NCBI RefSeq assembly: GCF_032854445.1
Contig: NC_088304.1
Location: 9,995,704-10,059,703, forward strand
Source: Liolophura sinensis
Lineage: Eukaryota > Mollusca > Polyplacophora > Chitonida > Chitonidae
DNA: 64,000 nt
Reading direction: 5' to 3'
Shown: positions 12,236 to 26,119 of the stretch, in pieces
Numbering within the stretch: the stretch's first letter is position 1
Layout of the letters: each line of letters opens with the position of its first letter
The notes under the pieces: generated by a model
What the model was told of the DNA's origin: nothing
Databases searched by the model: none
Seen by the model: only the letters and a program-made list of their open reading frames with translations
Made by a program: the position numbers and the translations under genes

Positions 12236-13245
12236 TGCACACACGGAAATGACCGATTATGGCTTTACACCATACTGGCCAAACCATGACATTAATTGTA
12301 CACAAAGAAATAACTGACTATGGCTTTACTCCATATTTGCCAAACCATGACATTAATTGTACACACAGGAATCACTGCCTATGGCTTTACACCATACTGG
12401 CCAAACCAAGACATTAATTATACACAAAGAAATAACTGACTATGGCTTTACACCATATTGGCCAAACCAAGACATTAATTGTACACACAGGAATCACTGC
12501 TTATGGCTTTACACCATACTGGCCAAACCATGACATTACCTATACACACAGAAATACCTGACTATGGCTTTACACCATACTGGCCAAACCAAGACATTAA
12601 TTGTGCATACAGGAATCACTGCCTATGGCTTTACACCATACTGGCCAAACCATGACATTAATTGTACACAAAGAAATAACTGACTATGGCTTTACTCCAT
12701 ATTTGCCAAACCATGACATTAATTGTACACACAGGAATCACTGCCTATGGCTTTACACCATACTGGCCAAACCAAGACATTAATTATACACAAAGAAATA
12801 ACTGACTATGGCTTTACACCATATTGGCCAAACCAAGACATTAATTGTACACACAGGAATCACTGCTTATGGCTTTACACCATACTGGCCAAACCATGAC
12901 ATTATCTATACACACAGAAATACCTGACTATGGCTTTACACCATACTGGCCAAACCAAGACATTAATTGTACACACAGGAATCACTGCCTATGGCTTTAC
13001 ACCATACTGGCCAAACCAAGACATAACCTATACACACAGAAATACCTGACTATGGGTTTACACCATACTGGACAAACCATGACATTAATTGTACACACAG
13101 GAATCACTGCCTATGGCTTTACACCATACTGGCCAAACCATGCCATTACCTATACACACAGAAATACCTGACTATGGCTTTACACCATACTGGCCAAACC
13201 ATGACATTCATTGTACACACAGGAATCTGCCTATGGCATTACACC
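12236..13245. repeat. 61-bp satellite with higher-order structure, about 16 copies
   Basis: Each unit contains TATGGCTTTACACCATACTG then GCCAAACCATGACATTAATT. Units alternate between an AGAAATAACTGAC/AGAAATACCTGAC type and an AGGAATCACTGCC type. A six-unit block of 366 bp starting at 12301 recurs at 12667, including the rare TACTCCATATTTGCC variant. Confidence 0.9.
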
Positions 13246-13249
13246 ACAG

Positions 13250-14890
13250 TTTACAACTTTCACTAGCATTTCGCCACACCCATTTAAATGGTTGCTTTGT
13301 GAGCACAATAAATCTTTTTTCAATGTCAAAGGAAGGTATAAAAATAAAAATTGAATATTAAAATTCTCTAATTTGTAAAAGTAGTCCTTATTTATTTAAC
13401 ATAAATGTTCTCAACACTGCAAACCCAAGCCATGAAATAAGAACAGTATAGTTGTTTGGAGACACAAACCCCTTTTATACTTCTTTTAACCCAGGGTGTC
13501 TAACTTTTACAAAGTTTATGGTAAGCTGAACCAGGTCTAGCTGTTACAAGAGGGCTTTATCATCAATGGGCTTCATAAACATACCCACCGCTCTCCTCCT
13601 CTCTTCACATTCAGGCCCATTCATAACCCCACACAGCCCGCCGCATTGTCAACCCCCTACACAAAGGTTAGACTTCGTAACATTTTGTATTTTTACCTTT
13701 GCAGGCGTCACATCAGCAACAACACTCCTTCTCTAAGGCCGTTTCGCATTGATGTATCACACACTTTTATCATGTGCCAGGTCAGAGTTCAAACCCAACA
13801 GCTGAGTTTTTTTCCTTTTAATTTTTTTCCCCCACATGGGACCTACCCTGTAGATATTAACATGGTTTTCTGGCCGCACAAGTTTATGTAGACTTACATC
13901 ACTTAGCTTAAACGAGAGTGATGAATTACAAGAAAATGTTATTTCTGAACACGAAGGGCTTTCAAAAAATGGGAAAATGGGCAAGTTATTGTAACTTAAG
14001 CAGACAACTGTGTATCATAGGAGATTGTACATATATACGTACATGCTGCATATAGTTTCAGTTAATTCAGCCACTAACACAGTAAATAAATGCTCACTTC
14101 AACTTACACAAATTAATGATCTAAATTTTCTTCAATCTTTCACTGGCAAGTAAAAGAAGTCCACGTTTAAATTTATGGGTTCATAAAACCTGATCTAGAA
14201 CATGAAAATGAATGTATTCCTTAACAAGGCCAGGTCAAGAATTTCACAAAAATGATGAATTATCAACATCTAGGCTACACCTGGCTAGTGCTGTAATTAA
14301 CCATGTTGTTATTATCTATCTAAATGTATATTACAATACAAAATTTGCAAAAGACAATGCTTGCTACATGCACTTTCCTTTAAAGAATAAGGAGGCCATA
14401 ATCCAAGGTGATTTATGACAACATGTTTGACCAAAATTTCATCCATGATAGTTATGCATTTGGAGTAAATCTGAGAGTGTTTGAGGTTCCTTTAGAAGGT
14501 TGATGATACTTACTGCAGAATGTGCTAGGAGTCATATTGTATTATCTTTATTTGCCTCTAAAAGCACTTTCCTCAACAAAATTTTTATGTCAAATGCATT
14601 AAATCAAAATTTATAACCTAGTTCAAACTTGGACATGTTTGTCTTATAATAACACTTGCTAAAGTTCTCATTTTTATCTGTAGCCATTTTTTTTTCAACA
14701 TTTTCGAAACATTTCAAATTTTTGACTTGAGGCAAAAACTAGCAAAGTGCAAGTTGTTCCCTAAATTTCTTCACCTGACTGGCATCTATCACTGTACAAA
14801 AGTGTTTTTGATCGTTCAATTATACAACATTTCACAAAGACACGCAATGTAGTTGGTCATTCCAATGGGTAGAAGAGACAACACCTACTT
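13250..14890. other. Intronic stretch without recognised features
   Basis: Between two tandem arrays; low-complexity T runs near 13810 and 14690 only. Confidence 0.5.
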
Positions 14891-14892
14891 GT

Positions 14893-15525
14893 GACATGCA
14901 GGTTTTCTCAGAGTCAGTTCAATGTGTGTGCCATACTGACTGTGGACAAGTGATCTGCACAGGACTTCACAGAGTCAGTTCAATGTGTGGACCTAATGAC
15001 TGTGGACAAGTCAGTTCAATGTGTGGACCATAATGACTGTGGACAAGTCAGTTCAATGTGTGGGCCATACTGACTATGGACAAGTGATCTGCACAGGGCT
15101 TCACAGAGTCAGTTCAATGTGTGGACCATAATGACTGTGGACAAGTCAGTTCAATGTGTGTGCCATACTGACTGTGGACAAGTGATCCGCACAGGACTTC
15201 ACAGAGTCAGTTCAATGTGTGGACCATAATGACTGTGGACAAGTCAGTTCAATGTGTGGACCATAATGTCTGTGGACAAGTCAGTTCAATGTGTGGGGCC
15301 ATACTGACTATGGACAAGTGATCTGCACAGGACTTCACAGAGTCAGTTCAATGTGTGCGCCATACTGACTGTGGACAAGTGATCTGCACAGGACTTCACA
15401 GAGTCAGTTCAATGTGTGCGCCATACTGACTGTGGACAAAGTCAGTTCAATGTGTAAACCATAATGACTGTGGACACAGTTCAATGTGTGCGCCATACTG
15501 ACTGTGGACAAGTGATCTGCCACAT
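14893..15525. repeat. 37/61-bp composite tandem repeat
   Basis: The core is GTCAGTTCAATGTGTGGACC then ATAATGACTGTGGACAA (37 bp). Some units carry an extra 24-bp GTGATCTGCACAGGACTTCA-type insert. About 13 cores. Confidence 0.88.
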
Positions 15526-16802
15526 GGCTTCATGTAGGGCCAGATCATGTTTATTGCTGACTTATTGTCCTGGAAAGCGGGGAGAGCGTGGATTCAAATT
15601 TCCACAAAAAATTCTGTGTCCAAGACTCGGATTGAACAGCAACTTATGTATTTGAAGGTGTGAAAGACAAGCTAAATAAAGAGGTCAAGACCCAGCCCTT
15701 CCCCTCCATTGTATTAAGAGACCTGCCATAATTTGCATGTTTTGTGCAGGGTTCTTGTGATGTACAGCTTAGAAATGAAAGTACAATGGGGTTCAGTTAC
15801 TCCTCAGTACATAAATGGTAATAAAAACCTTAGTTAATCTATTCATGCACCACTCTGTCTATTGGGTAATGTATTCTCCCACCCCCTTCCCCCACCCACA
15901 AAGAGAAACCCACTAAGAACACCCATAAACCATTCAGGTCATGTGCCTCTCATCAGCCAATCAGGAGCTCCGGGAAAATGGTCTCTGCATATTAATGAGC
16001 TGGATTAGTAAGAGTGTGCATCACATAACAACAGGCTGTGATGGCATGTATCTACATATATACATGTACATTACCAGACTATATCACAAACAAATGAGGC
16101 CCTGGGGTCAACGAGTGCTTGATTTAAGTAGAGGGGTGACTTAGTGCAACACAGCCATTGACCTGCCTATAGGAAGGCCTGGAGTGTACTAGTACTTCAA
16201 GTGGTGTTAGCTTAATTAGAACCAACTGCTAGACTATACCACATTGCCAATTTCCATTTAAACGTAAGACGTAATTAAGTACCCTGTAACTTGATCATGT
16301 GATCGTGTGATTTGAGTTTAAGAAAATAGAGAATAGAAACTGAAAATTGCACATTACACTGCGCCTTGTGTCACTTACTTGTTCATTGACTTATTTGATT
16401 GGTATTTACAATCGTTACTTTGAGTGGCATATATATTTACATGTATAGCTGTATAATCCAGCCTGAAAAAATGCATTTGTAGAGGGAAAAAAAAGGCAGA
16501 AAATATTACTTTTTGGCTGAAATTCATATTTTTCCAAGAGAATATTATCTTACAGGCACACTTTTTTGTGCAGTCCAATTAAACCTTGAAATAACTTTCA
16601 AACATGAAGAAAAGAGCTCCCCAAAAACAGACAAAATGAGTAACATGAAATTTTTAGATCAAATACTGTAACACAGAGAATTTCAGGGATAGATACACAC
16701 AAGCAAAAAGCTGCACAGGAATGACAACTTCTTTTTGTTTTAAGTGAAAGGTTTTAGTGAATGTACATGTACTTGTACTGATGTCTCAACACACTATGTG
16801 GT

Positions 16803-16873
16803 TGAGCGAGTGAGTGAGTGATTGCTTGGGGTTTAACGTTGTATTTAACGATTTTTCAGTCACATGACGACCA
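16803..16873 (-). mobile_element. SINE family B 3' fragment
   Basis: Only the last ~70 bp of the family is present: GAGTGAGTGAGTGATTGCTT then GGGGTTTAACGTTGTATTTAACGATTTTTCAGTCACATGACGAC in pieces that match the copy at 1069. Strong 5' truncation. Confidence 0.7.
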
Positions 16874-16984
16874 CTACATGTATGTGGTTGACAATGACAT
16901 TTGAATACTCAAGTACACAGAAATGTCACACGCTGAACACTAGTTGTTATCCAGCCAGCCGTACATGGACATGTGCCTTTAAAA

Positions 16985-17280
16985 AGCCACACCAATTTTA
17001 TTTTGTGTTTTCTGGGTGAGCCGAGAAGAAAAATCCAAAACTGGAATGAAAATAAGACACAAAATAAATATGTTATTTTGTCCGATGTTGATTGTGATTT
17101 TCTTGTTTTTTAAGGCTTTTTGATCATAAATATATCTTTAACAGGAGAAATTACAGGAATAATACACTTTCCACAATTTAGATGTTTTTTAAGTAATATT
17201 TTTATTTTTATACCCTCCTTTGATGTTGAAAAATGATTTATTCCGCCTGTTAAACAACATTATAAATCAGTGTGGCCAAA
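16985..17280 (+). repeat. Dispersed repeat family F, copy 1
   Basis: Shares CCAAAACTGGAATGAAAATA, TTTTATACCCTCCTTTGATG and ATTATAAATCAGTGTGGCCA with the copy at 19838, with an extra central ~90 bp. Confidence 0.55.
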
Positions 17281-17487
17281 ACAGCCTGCAACAATGAGTG
17301 ACTGACATTACTGCCTGATCAAAAATTCTACATTTTCATTGTTCTAATATTCTCCAATCCATTGGTGTTTTTTTTTTTTGGTGGGGGGGGGGGCAAAAGT
17401 GAAGAAATATGTAGATGGCAAACAACCTAAAATTTCACCCTTACCTGAGTCGCACATTTAACTTGAATCTGAGCACTCTATTGATCT

Positions 17488-17625
17488 TAGAAATGTGTTT
17501 TGAGGTTTGTTTGGCAGATAGGAAAATACCCTACTGGAACAATGTAATTCAAGTTTCAACTGCAAAAATAATATTTGGAGAAATTTATTTGTCTCCAAAA
17601 ATTAACTCTTTTGGACAAGAATTTA
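17488..17625 (+). repeat. Dispersed repeat family G, copy 2
   Basis: TGTTTTGAGGTTTGTTTGGC, ACCCTACTGGAACAATGTAA and TTTCAACTGCAAAAATAATA match the copy at 3295. The 119-codon ORF here has no recognisable domain and lies on this repeat. Confidence 0.5.
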
Positions 17626-19837
17626 AGTCATTTACCATATGTACGTGTAGAAAATCTCAACATCAATCCATCGATGTGAATGTAGTTTCTCCGAGAAGAA
17701 ATGTAAATAACAATGCACACAAAAAAAATCAACAAATGATCTTGGGTATGGACATTACATCTTTAAAGATCTAAGTGATTGTTGAGCGACTACTGTACAT
17801 TTATTTGGATCAGCCCCCTCCCTTGCACGGTCCAGTCTCGGTTCCACACAGTTCCATGTAGTACCCCCATTCAACCACGCATGAACCGCAAATAGAGGTT
17901 AATCAGTGCACGTGATCAGGCAATAGGGGTTATCCAGTGCAAACGTTGCCAATGAGGCAGAAAATATTTGCGAAAGACAACCAAACATTTCCTTATCACA
18001 AACGATCAATTGCAGAGAGCTGGCCTTTAGTCCGTGTTAATGTAGCGGAAACTGACCATGTATTCTGGCTGGCCATAATAGGACTATTGTCCACTACAAC
18101 CGTCAAGCCAGACTGGCCATTTAGTCCTGTTGATTTACGGCCAAAGCTAATCCCCCTTGACCACAGCAGTACAGGAATAGCTGGCTGAACCTCAAACCTT
18201 CCTTTTTCCTTCCTATTTTTCTCTTTTTTTTTTTGTTTAGGGTTGTTGTTCTGAAAATTAAATTCTGGAAAACTAATTTTAGTCTGCCTCAATAAATCAT
18301 TGCAAAAATCATCACACTTTGAATGAATTCTTTTGAAAAAAAAAATGATTACGTTACAAAAGTGTACAAAGCAGTGTGACAAAAATCGTCTCAGCACATA
18401 AGCTCGCATGACATTTCTGTTTACAGTCTATATCCGCTTAAACCAAGAACTTTGAAAATTTAGGGCAACCTTGTACATGTAACTTGCAAAACTTGCCCAC
18501 TAATAGGCATTTGATGAATAAATGAATGACTACATGTATTGCTTAACGCCAATTTTTCAGCCGTATCGTGGACAATATGCATAAAAGAGAGTTATCAAGA
18601 GATACCAAACATGCCTCAAAAAATTTTTGGCCATAATTTCTTCATTTCCCATAAACCCCTTTTAGGCATTGCGCAGTCCCTTTTCATGTATCCTTGAGCT
18701 AACTCACATGTACAATGTACTTGTAGTCCTCCTCTCAGGATTATACCAGCCCATCGAATCCAGGTAGCAAGTAAACCACCCACCCTCATGAATGGGGGGG
18801 TCACAAATCATCTGGTGTGGTGGAATACTACGCACCCGCTTTTTTCAGGCTACGAGGAGTGTATAATTATTGTAGAATTGATTTCTTCGCCGCCTGACAC
18901 AAGCTGAAGACCATTACTTCCAGAACGCTGGCCACTTTGAAACGTCTCCCCAACCCATGATTACCTCGCGATCCACACAAACGCTTTGTCATGAACTCTT
19001 TAACTCATGTATTTCTCGTCTTACCTCTGCTTCAAAATAAGAAAAAAAAAAAAAAAAAAGGACCCTAACCTTCTCCGGAACTTTTCTGTGAAGTTCCAAA
19101 AAAGCTATCAGACTACCTGTTTCTTCTTGATCCCCCGTCTTAAAACTCGGCTTTCTCTCAAAAGCTTTGACCCGAAAAAGGAGTCAACCTAAAGTCTCTC
19201 TGGAGTTCTTTTCTTCTGAGCAAACACTGGGCACTTAGCTGGTAAGGTGATGAAAAAAACTTGTAGGAGCTATTCAAGTATGACGAATGCTTCAATGCAG
19301 AAAGGAAAAAATTGTCACCTAGAATAAGGCAATTGCTGAGGCAATTCCAAACGACAGCCTAAATATTATGCAGGAAAAAAGTCCCAGAAAAAACGCTTAA
19401 ATTTGAAGGGTTAACCTACTTATCATGTAAAAAGACAAAAAAACCTCCATAAACTAAGAAACTTTAACCTACCAACAGGCACCTTGTCTGTCATATTTGA
19501 TGGGCAGCATAAGTATGTGTATTAGCCCCAAAAACGTATGAAAAGTTTCTTAACCTTGTGCTTGTGTGTAGCTGTTATTACAAGACTCATATTCCAGTTC
19601 TCTAACTCTGTAACAACAAAAAGTAAGAAAGCTCTGGTTTTGTTTTTTATCAGCAAGTATGTGTGCACATACCTTTATATCATCTGAAAAAAAAAAACGG
19701 CATTTGATTTCTCCAAGTGCAAGTTGGTAGAAGCTTTAACAAGACATCCTGTGAAAAGCCAATGTCATCTTGCGCCTAGGCCGCAGGTTAAGTCAATGGT
19801 CAATGCTACAACTCCAAGACGACACCAATCTTACCTT

Positions 19838-19985
19838 GTGTTTTATTGGTGACCCAATAATGAAAAGTCCAAAAATGGAATGAAAATAAAATTAAATGTA
19901 TTTGTTTTCATACCCTCCTTCAACATTGAAAAAAAAAATCCATTCTGCCCATAAAAACAAAAATTTAAATTAGTGTGGCCCACCT
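19838..19985 (+). repeat. Dispersed repeat family F, copy 2
   Basis: CCAAAAATGGAATGAAAATA, TTTCATACCCTCCTTCAACA and TTTAAATTAGTGTGGCC match the 16985 copy in order and orientation. Confidence 0.55.
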
Positions 19986-19989
19986 TCCA

Positions 19990-22900
19990 AAAAAAACTTC
20001 TGGAAACCAACTATTTTGGACAGATGTGAGTAGACCTGTATTCAAACTGATAAACCCCAGCCCGCATCTGCTCTGCTTCACATCAGTCATACAGCTCACA
20101 TATATATATATACACCATGTGTTTTTTTTTTCCCTTTTCCCAGTCTGGAGTTTAAGACAATTAACACCTTCAAACATGTCAGCTCTGCTCTGCTGTACAC
20201 AAGAACACCCTAATATTACTCACAGTTTATAATAAACAACTTCAGAATTCAATCTCGGCCACTTCAAAACAATTCTTTGGTTAACCAATATTCTACATAG
20301 GGTCTCGTCCAACCTTTTTGAAAGGACCACTATGATCCCCCCCCCCCTCAAAAAAGGGCTAAAATCAGGAGGAATCAAATGCAATTTTACCTTTCGGCAT
20401 CAAAGTTTTCATTCTTTTCCCGTCTGAAATTGATTTCCTGTTTAACATTAAAAAACTTTTAAAATTTTTTCTACTTGATCTCACTGCAATGCTGCCCTTT
20501 TCTATTGCCTTTTGGTTATTCCCCCTCCCCCCCCCCCCCCCCCCCTCTCCAAAAAACAAGGTCAATATTATTTCCTCCACCCTTCAAATTGTTCAAACCA
20601 AACAGGGGATGGGAAAGGGGCCATCTCCCACACACTTAGTTCATTCTCTGTACATGTGTGTAGTGGGGTTCCAGCCAGCAGAGAGGCAGGAAAGGTAGGG
20701 TAATGGGCAGTCTCTCACTACCCCCTTTCTCCTGCTGGTTGGGACAGTTGCAGGGACAGCACTATTGGTTGTGTTGTCGCTTTTTGTGTGTATGAATGTA
20801 TGTAGCTTCACGTTTCAAACTACATGATGCTTTATACTGTTTTATATATACTGATGCGGTATGTTTCCTATATATTGTTTTCTCTGTGAAAGCCTTGTGG
20901 ATTGACAGTTTCATTGTAAATTGATCCAGTCACCTTTGCTAAATAAAGATACTTTTTTTATTATAAAACCGAACACGGTACCATCAAATAAGTGAAGAAT
21001 TGTTGAGTATGGCCTCAAACTACAATAAAACAAATAAATACAAGTAAATGAAAATGTGTTTAAATAAAAAGTTTGTACAGCCGTGAAATTTTACACTAAA
21101 GTTCACAAGCAATTTTTGAAAACAATCTGCATCCAAAAACAGAACATACAAAATGGAATGGCCTTTTGGTTATCAACAGTAAAACATTCCAGGTCAAAAG
21201 TGTTGAAAGTCAACTCTGTTTTCCCCACAAAAGTCCCAAGCAACACACACCCAAAGTTTATGACCAGAGACCTTCTAACTACCCTGTGAGGGCAAACCTC
21301 CTTTGTTGACCCATTACTACATCAGGAATGACCCAATGAGCTTTGACCTTAACTTTTGGTTTTAGTGTAACCGGAGGTCAATGGAATCAACCATTACTAA
21401 TCAGAGCAGAGACAAAATTAGGCATGCATACAAGTAGTTACCTCGATTTGGCCGGGATTTTTGCTAAAATACCAAGCTGACATTCATTTGTGACAATGTA
21501 AATCACTGCATTTTAACATGGGCGTACAGTTATCCACCTAACAGGACTATAACAACCAGACTTTTGTATTTTCCTCACAAACGATATGCAGAACACTTTT
21601 CTGAGATCAGTATATCCAAATTCTTCAGTCTTTTCAACCACCTTTGCCACCAATATTTTGAAATATTCTGAAGGAACTATCACGTGATGATGGGGTGTAG
21701 GAAAATAATTTGCACCATTTTATGAAGTTTACATCTGTAGTGTCACACATCATTTTCATAATAACTGTATGCATAAATTTCAATGAAAAAAGTGCTTCAG
21801 TGGTTGAAAAGGTTGAAGATTTACCTCACAAATCCCAAAAAATAAATATTTCAGGCATTAAATGAAATTCACTGATTATGGATAACATCAATTACAGTAT
21901 ATACCTGCCCATGTTGAAATGCACCGGTTTGCCTCACTCTGCCATACAGCCATCAAGTCAAGCTCTGAAAAACCACACCATGATGTCCTAACCACAACTG
22001 CAAACTCCATTTTATATGAGAGTAGGGGAATAAATAAACACTCTCAGTAGATGAGAAGGCTTGAGGAATGGCAGTGGAAGTTGCTAAAAGCCTGCTTCAT
22101 CCTAATACCCTAATTCTTCTAATTTTTGGGACAAGTATTAGTAGCGTTGAAGGTAGAATATTACATTTCTTGACCAGCCTTTTGGAAAAGTAAAGATATG
22201 CATACGTTGTTCATTAGATGATCTGAAAATGTGAGAAAAGAGAAAGTCGAATGAGCAGACCAAGTGTCCCAAAATTTAGAAGAAATAAGACAGTAAACAA
22301 TGACTCATTAACTCGGCCAGATCTTGACAAGAAATGTCATGTCCATTAATTAGGTAACACCATTTGTATTTTGTGATTTATATTTATCATTTTCCTCTTT
22401 TTCAACGCTTTTACGATTTTTAAAGTTTTTTATGGCTCTTTAGATTTTTCTGTTTTCAAGGATTTATGATATTCCTGTTTTTCAATGCTACCAGACCATG
22501 TAAATTTCTTCAATAATAGAAACTACTTGAATTTCTCACAAATTACGTTACTTCTACTATAAACACTTTACAGTGAAGATCTTTCTATACATGTTCAAGT
22601 CCATTGTGTCCAGAAAGATACTATATGTTAAGCATGAATAAATGTTAACGGACGGTCATCTATTGCCAATTTCCTCCTCCTACCTCATTATACATGGTAA
22701 ATCAGCCTGAAGAGTTTTGAGTACCAGAGGCTAACATACTCTTATGCGCTCTGAGCAAAGAATGCCTTTAGCCAATAAGAAACATACATATAGCGACAAA
22801 CTCAAATGCGTGGTAGGTGAGTCATTGTGACACTAAAAAAGATTAGTATCTAAGAGCCTTTAATAAAAAGTACTACACCTGCATTTCTCTTCAATTCTTC

Positions 22901-25460
22901 TCCAGTTTTTTTTCTTTGTCTTTTCACATGAATCCATGTACTAACGTGTTTCATGTTTGAGAGATTGACTGACATGTAGACCAGTCTATACACACTCCAC
23001 AGCAAACAACTCGAAGTATAACTCAAAATTGCAGTATAAGGCTTTTTATCCTTTATGAAAATAAAATGAATTCAATAAAACCTGCACAATTCACAATCAA
23101 ATCCCTGTATTATCTTGGGTATTTTGGGGCGAACACTTCGTATCTTTACTTTGATGTAAAAGTTTTCATTATTTAAAAGCATACATAAATTCGTACATTA
23201 AGATGTCTGAATTGTGTGATTCACAAGAACCTCTGAATTTATCCTACATACCTGTACACTTTGCTTCTGGTTTTCCATTTTAAATTTCAACTTAAGTTTA
23301 AGGGCAAAGAACACACTTGCATGAAGTACATGTTAGATGAAAGACCATTAAATTTTGTCCGGGTAAATAGTTTGATTTATTTTTTTTAAATATTTTTCAA
23401 CCCAGAAAAATGCATTTACCTTTGGATTTTACTGTTGACTTTTGTGACCATATTGGAACCGATGATGTCAGTTTTTTTGCTACTCGGCAAGTTGACACAC
23501 ACGCTATTTTTCATCATTCAAAATGCATCTTCATTTAGAGCTATGAATGCATTCAACAAATAGACCTTGAAACGAACTACAGTATTTCAAGTCAAAAATA
23601 TTGCTGTGACACCACTGATACCCTCTCGGTCCCAACAGTTCATCAATGAATCCTATGTTTTAAATGCATTTTAGTTGATCAGAAAAATTCTAAAAACATA
23701 AATCAAACTATACTCCTGGACAGTGGTCTATGGTCCTTCACCTGATAAATACTTTATTTTAGTGTTTTCTATGCCTTTAATTAATCTGAGTACATAGGAA
23801 CTTCCCAAATCTTACAGTTCTATACTGTTTATGCTGTTTGAATCTTTATGTAGTTCAAAAACTTGAAGTACACATAATGTCTGTACAGTCTCCGAGACCT
23901 GCAAACTGCAAGAGTTAACGGTTCAACATAAATAACTTCGATCAAAGAAACTCAACCACGTGTTCTGCAATTTTAACAGGTGTCACATTCCTCATCTTAT
24001 CTGTTTGTGAAAAACCACCAAAACTCTGCACCTAACTCAGCTCTTCAAAAAGACATATTTAAACACTTCCCTTTTTATATGAAGCTATTTCTGGAGACAT
24101 TCCATCGTTTTTCTTTCAATTTTAATTTAGTTAACAAACATGCATCTCAAATTCCTATACAAAACGTAATTGCAGAAATATTTTGTTTTGCTTGTTTTTT
24201 CTCAATTGAGTATCGGCATGTTTTAACAAATGACTTAAATTGAGAACAGAATGGACATTTTATATGCTCTATGTATAAAAAAATTAATACTTAACTTGAT
24301 CTATGCTTAAAATAATCCAACATTGAACTGGACCCTCGAACAAAAACATTTTTTTGTGGGTGCAGGGTTGTAATTATGAAATGAGAATTGAGACATCTAA
24401 AATTCCAGCTTCAACCAAACACTGTCATGGGACTGCAGCAATGTCATACTCACATACAGTAACACATACATGTATGGTTCCATGTATCTGTCGGCTCTCG
24501 GTTAATATATGCATGTATCATGTAAATTAATGCAGAAAGTATACCCCCCAACTCAACAGTTCATTAACGATACTTGTTCAAATGCCTACAGCAGTATATA
24601 CTAAACATATATACATGCATGCATTAACTATCGTATGCAATGTACAATCATGCCTCTAAGATACTGATGGGAATTAAACTTTACCGGTACTGTACTTTAT
24701 TTATATTCTCATCATGCCTGTGGCATAATAAAAGCCGATCATAAAACAATATCGCCTGGAATGTAGCGCTAACAATAAAAGCCGGCGTAAAAACTTCTAG
24801 ATGAACATCAAAAACTGCAAGCTGTAGCAATATGGCCTTGTTTGGCACTTGGGTGGTCTGACTACAACAACAACAACAAGTAGGCTGAATACTCATCTGA
24901 AAAGTCAACACATTTAAGGCCAAATCCTGTGTACCCGATCTAGTCAGGAACACCAATGCCTTCTGGGATACACATATGGACAACCGGCTGAATATCGACC
25001 CGATTTGCCTGCGGGGAAGAGTTGAACTGAATCGCTGAGCAAATCCAAGTCATCTACCTGATACACACACACACATATATATATATATATAGTCAGAAGT
25101 AAGTAACTTGGGAGATGTTATCTGGGCAAGAGAGCTGTGAACGGTGGGGCACTAAGAACATACCTCCGTTATCCACACCCCACTGCCTGTAGAGCTTTCC
25201 CCTTCCCCCAGGGCAAGACTTGTACATGAACACTGAGCCTTACCTAATAATTCTAACCATGATAGTCAAGACAGACACTAGCTCGGATGAAAAAGCGAAA
25301 ACTACACCGAGTCACATACACCTCTTAGCGCTACTGTAAGCCAAATCTGCCCTTTTTTGTTTACCATACGTACACAATTTTCCTTTTTCATACAAAAATA
25401 CCAACAAAAAAAGAAAGAAAGAAAGAGACATTTCTCCAAAAAAGACTTTATTTTTTTCGA
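19990..25460. other. Intronic stretch, mostly unrecognised
   Basis: Contains a C homopolymer tract (about 20521-20546) and a C13 run near 20337, which limit assembly accuracy. Otherwise no gene, RNA or element recognised. The 100-codon minus ORF at 24681-24983 has a CCCCC run from a CAA repeat and no domain. Confidence 0.5.
25063..25091. repeat. (AC)n-(AT)n microsatellite
   Basis: ACACACACACACACAT followed by ATATATATATATATAG. Confidence 0.85.
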
Positions 25461-25556
25461 GATTTATTTATTTGTTTGGTGTTTTACACCGTACTCAAGA
25501 ACGTTTCAACATGGCCAGCATTATAGCCTGCTGGCAGACCTTCCCACATACTCTCC
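25461..25556 (-). mobile_element. SINE family A fragment with internal deletion
   Basis: The tail and 3' domain (TTGGTGTTTTACACCGTACT) join, after GGCCAGCATTATAG, directly to CTGGCAGACCTTCCCACATA. The middle part of the body is missing. Confidence 0.7.
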
Positions 25557-25892
25557 TCACAGATAAATAAAATCAATGCCTATCTAAAAAGTTTTTAATC
25601 TAGTGAAAGCAAAGCTTCTTGGGAAAAACTGAGCATTAACTTCCCAAATATTTGTAAACCAGCTGTTAGCCGAATACTCCTACTGTATATTGTCCATTAG
25701 TATGTATTTTTCTCACACCAACCTTAAAACTGGGAACATAAAAGACATAAAACATGTTCATACAGGTTGGTACAATAACATTAACATATTCATAAGCTGC
25801 CACATTCATCCTATCAATCTCAAATTAATCACAGTAAATGTAGAAATTTTATACACTACACAGTGTACATTCATGTACTTATTTACTCGATT

Positions 25893-26047
25893 GGGTACGT
25901 CGGAAGGTCTGCCAGCAACCTGCGGATGGTCGTGGGTTTCTCCCAGGTTCTGCCCGGTTTCCTCCCACTATAATGCTGGCCGCTGTCAATATGAGGGAGG
26001 TGTTCTTGAGTACAGAGTAAAACACCAATCAAATAAATAAATAAATA
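25893..26047 (+). mobile_element. SINE family A copy, 5'-truncated
   Basis: It starts at GTACGTCGGAAGGTCTGCCA and continues through the body and 3' domain to an AATCAAATAAATAAATA tail. The tRNA-like head is missing. Confidence 0.78.
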
Positions 26048-26116
26048 TTTACTTGACAGGTGTTTTATGCCTAACTCAAGAATATTTCGCTTATACGGCG
26101 GCCGCCAGCATTATGG
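26048..26116 (-). mobile_element. SINE family A 3' fragment, tail to tail with its neighbour
   Basis: It begins right at the tail of the plus-strand copy at 25893-26047, as TTACTTGACAGGTGTTTTAT, and ends at GCCAGCATTATGGTACG. The two copies are therefore joined through their A/T-rich tails, consistent with insertion into the older tail. Confidence 0.65.
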
Positions 26117-26119
26117 TAC

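Noticed and set aside
12236-13245. CRISPR-like regular repeats
   Set aside because: Units are head-to-tail without unique spacers, in a eukaryotic intron.
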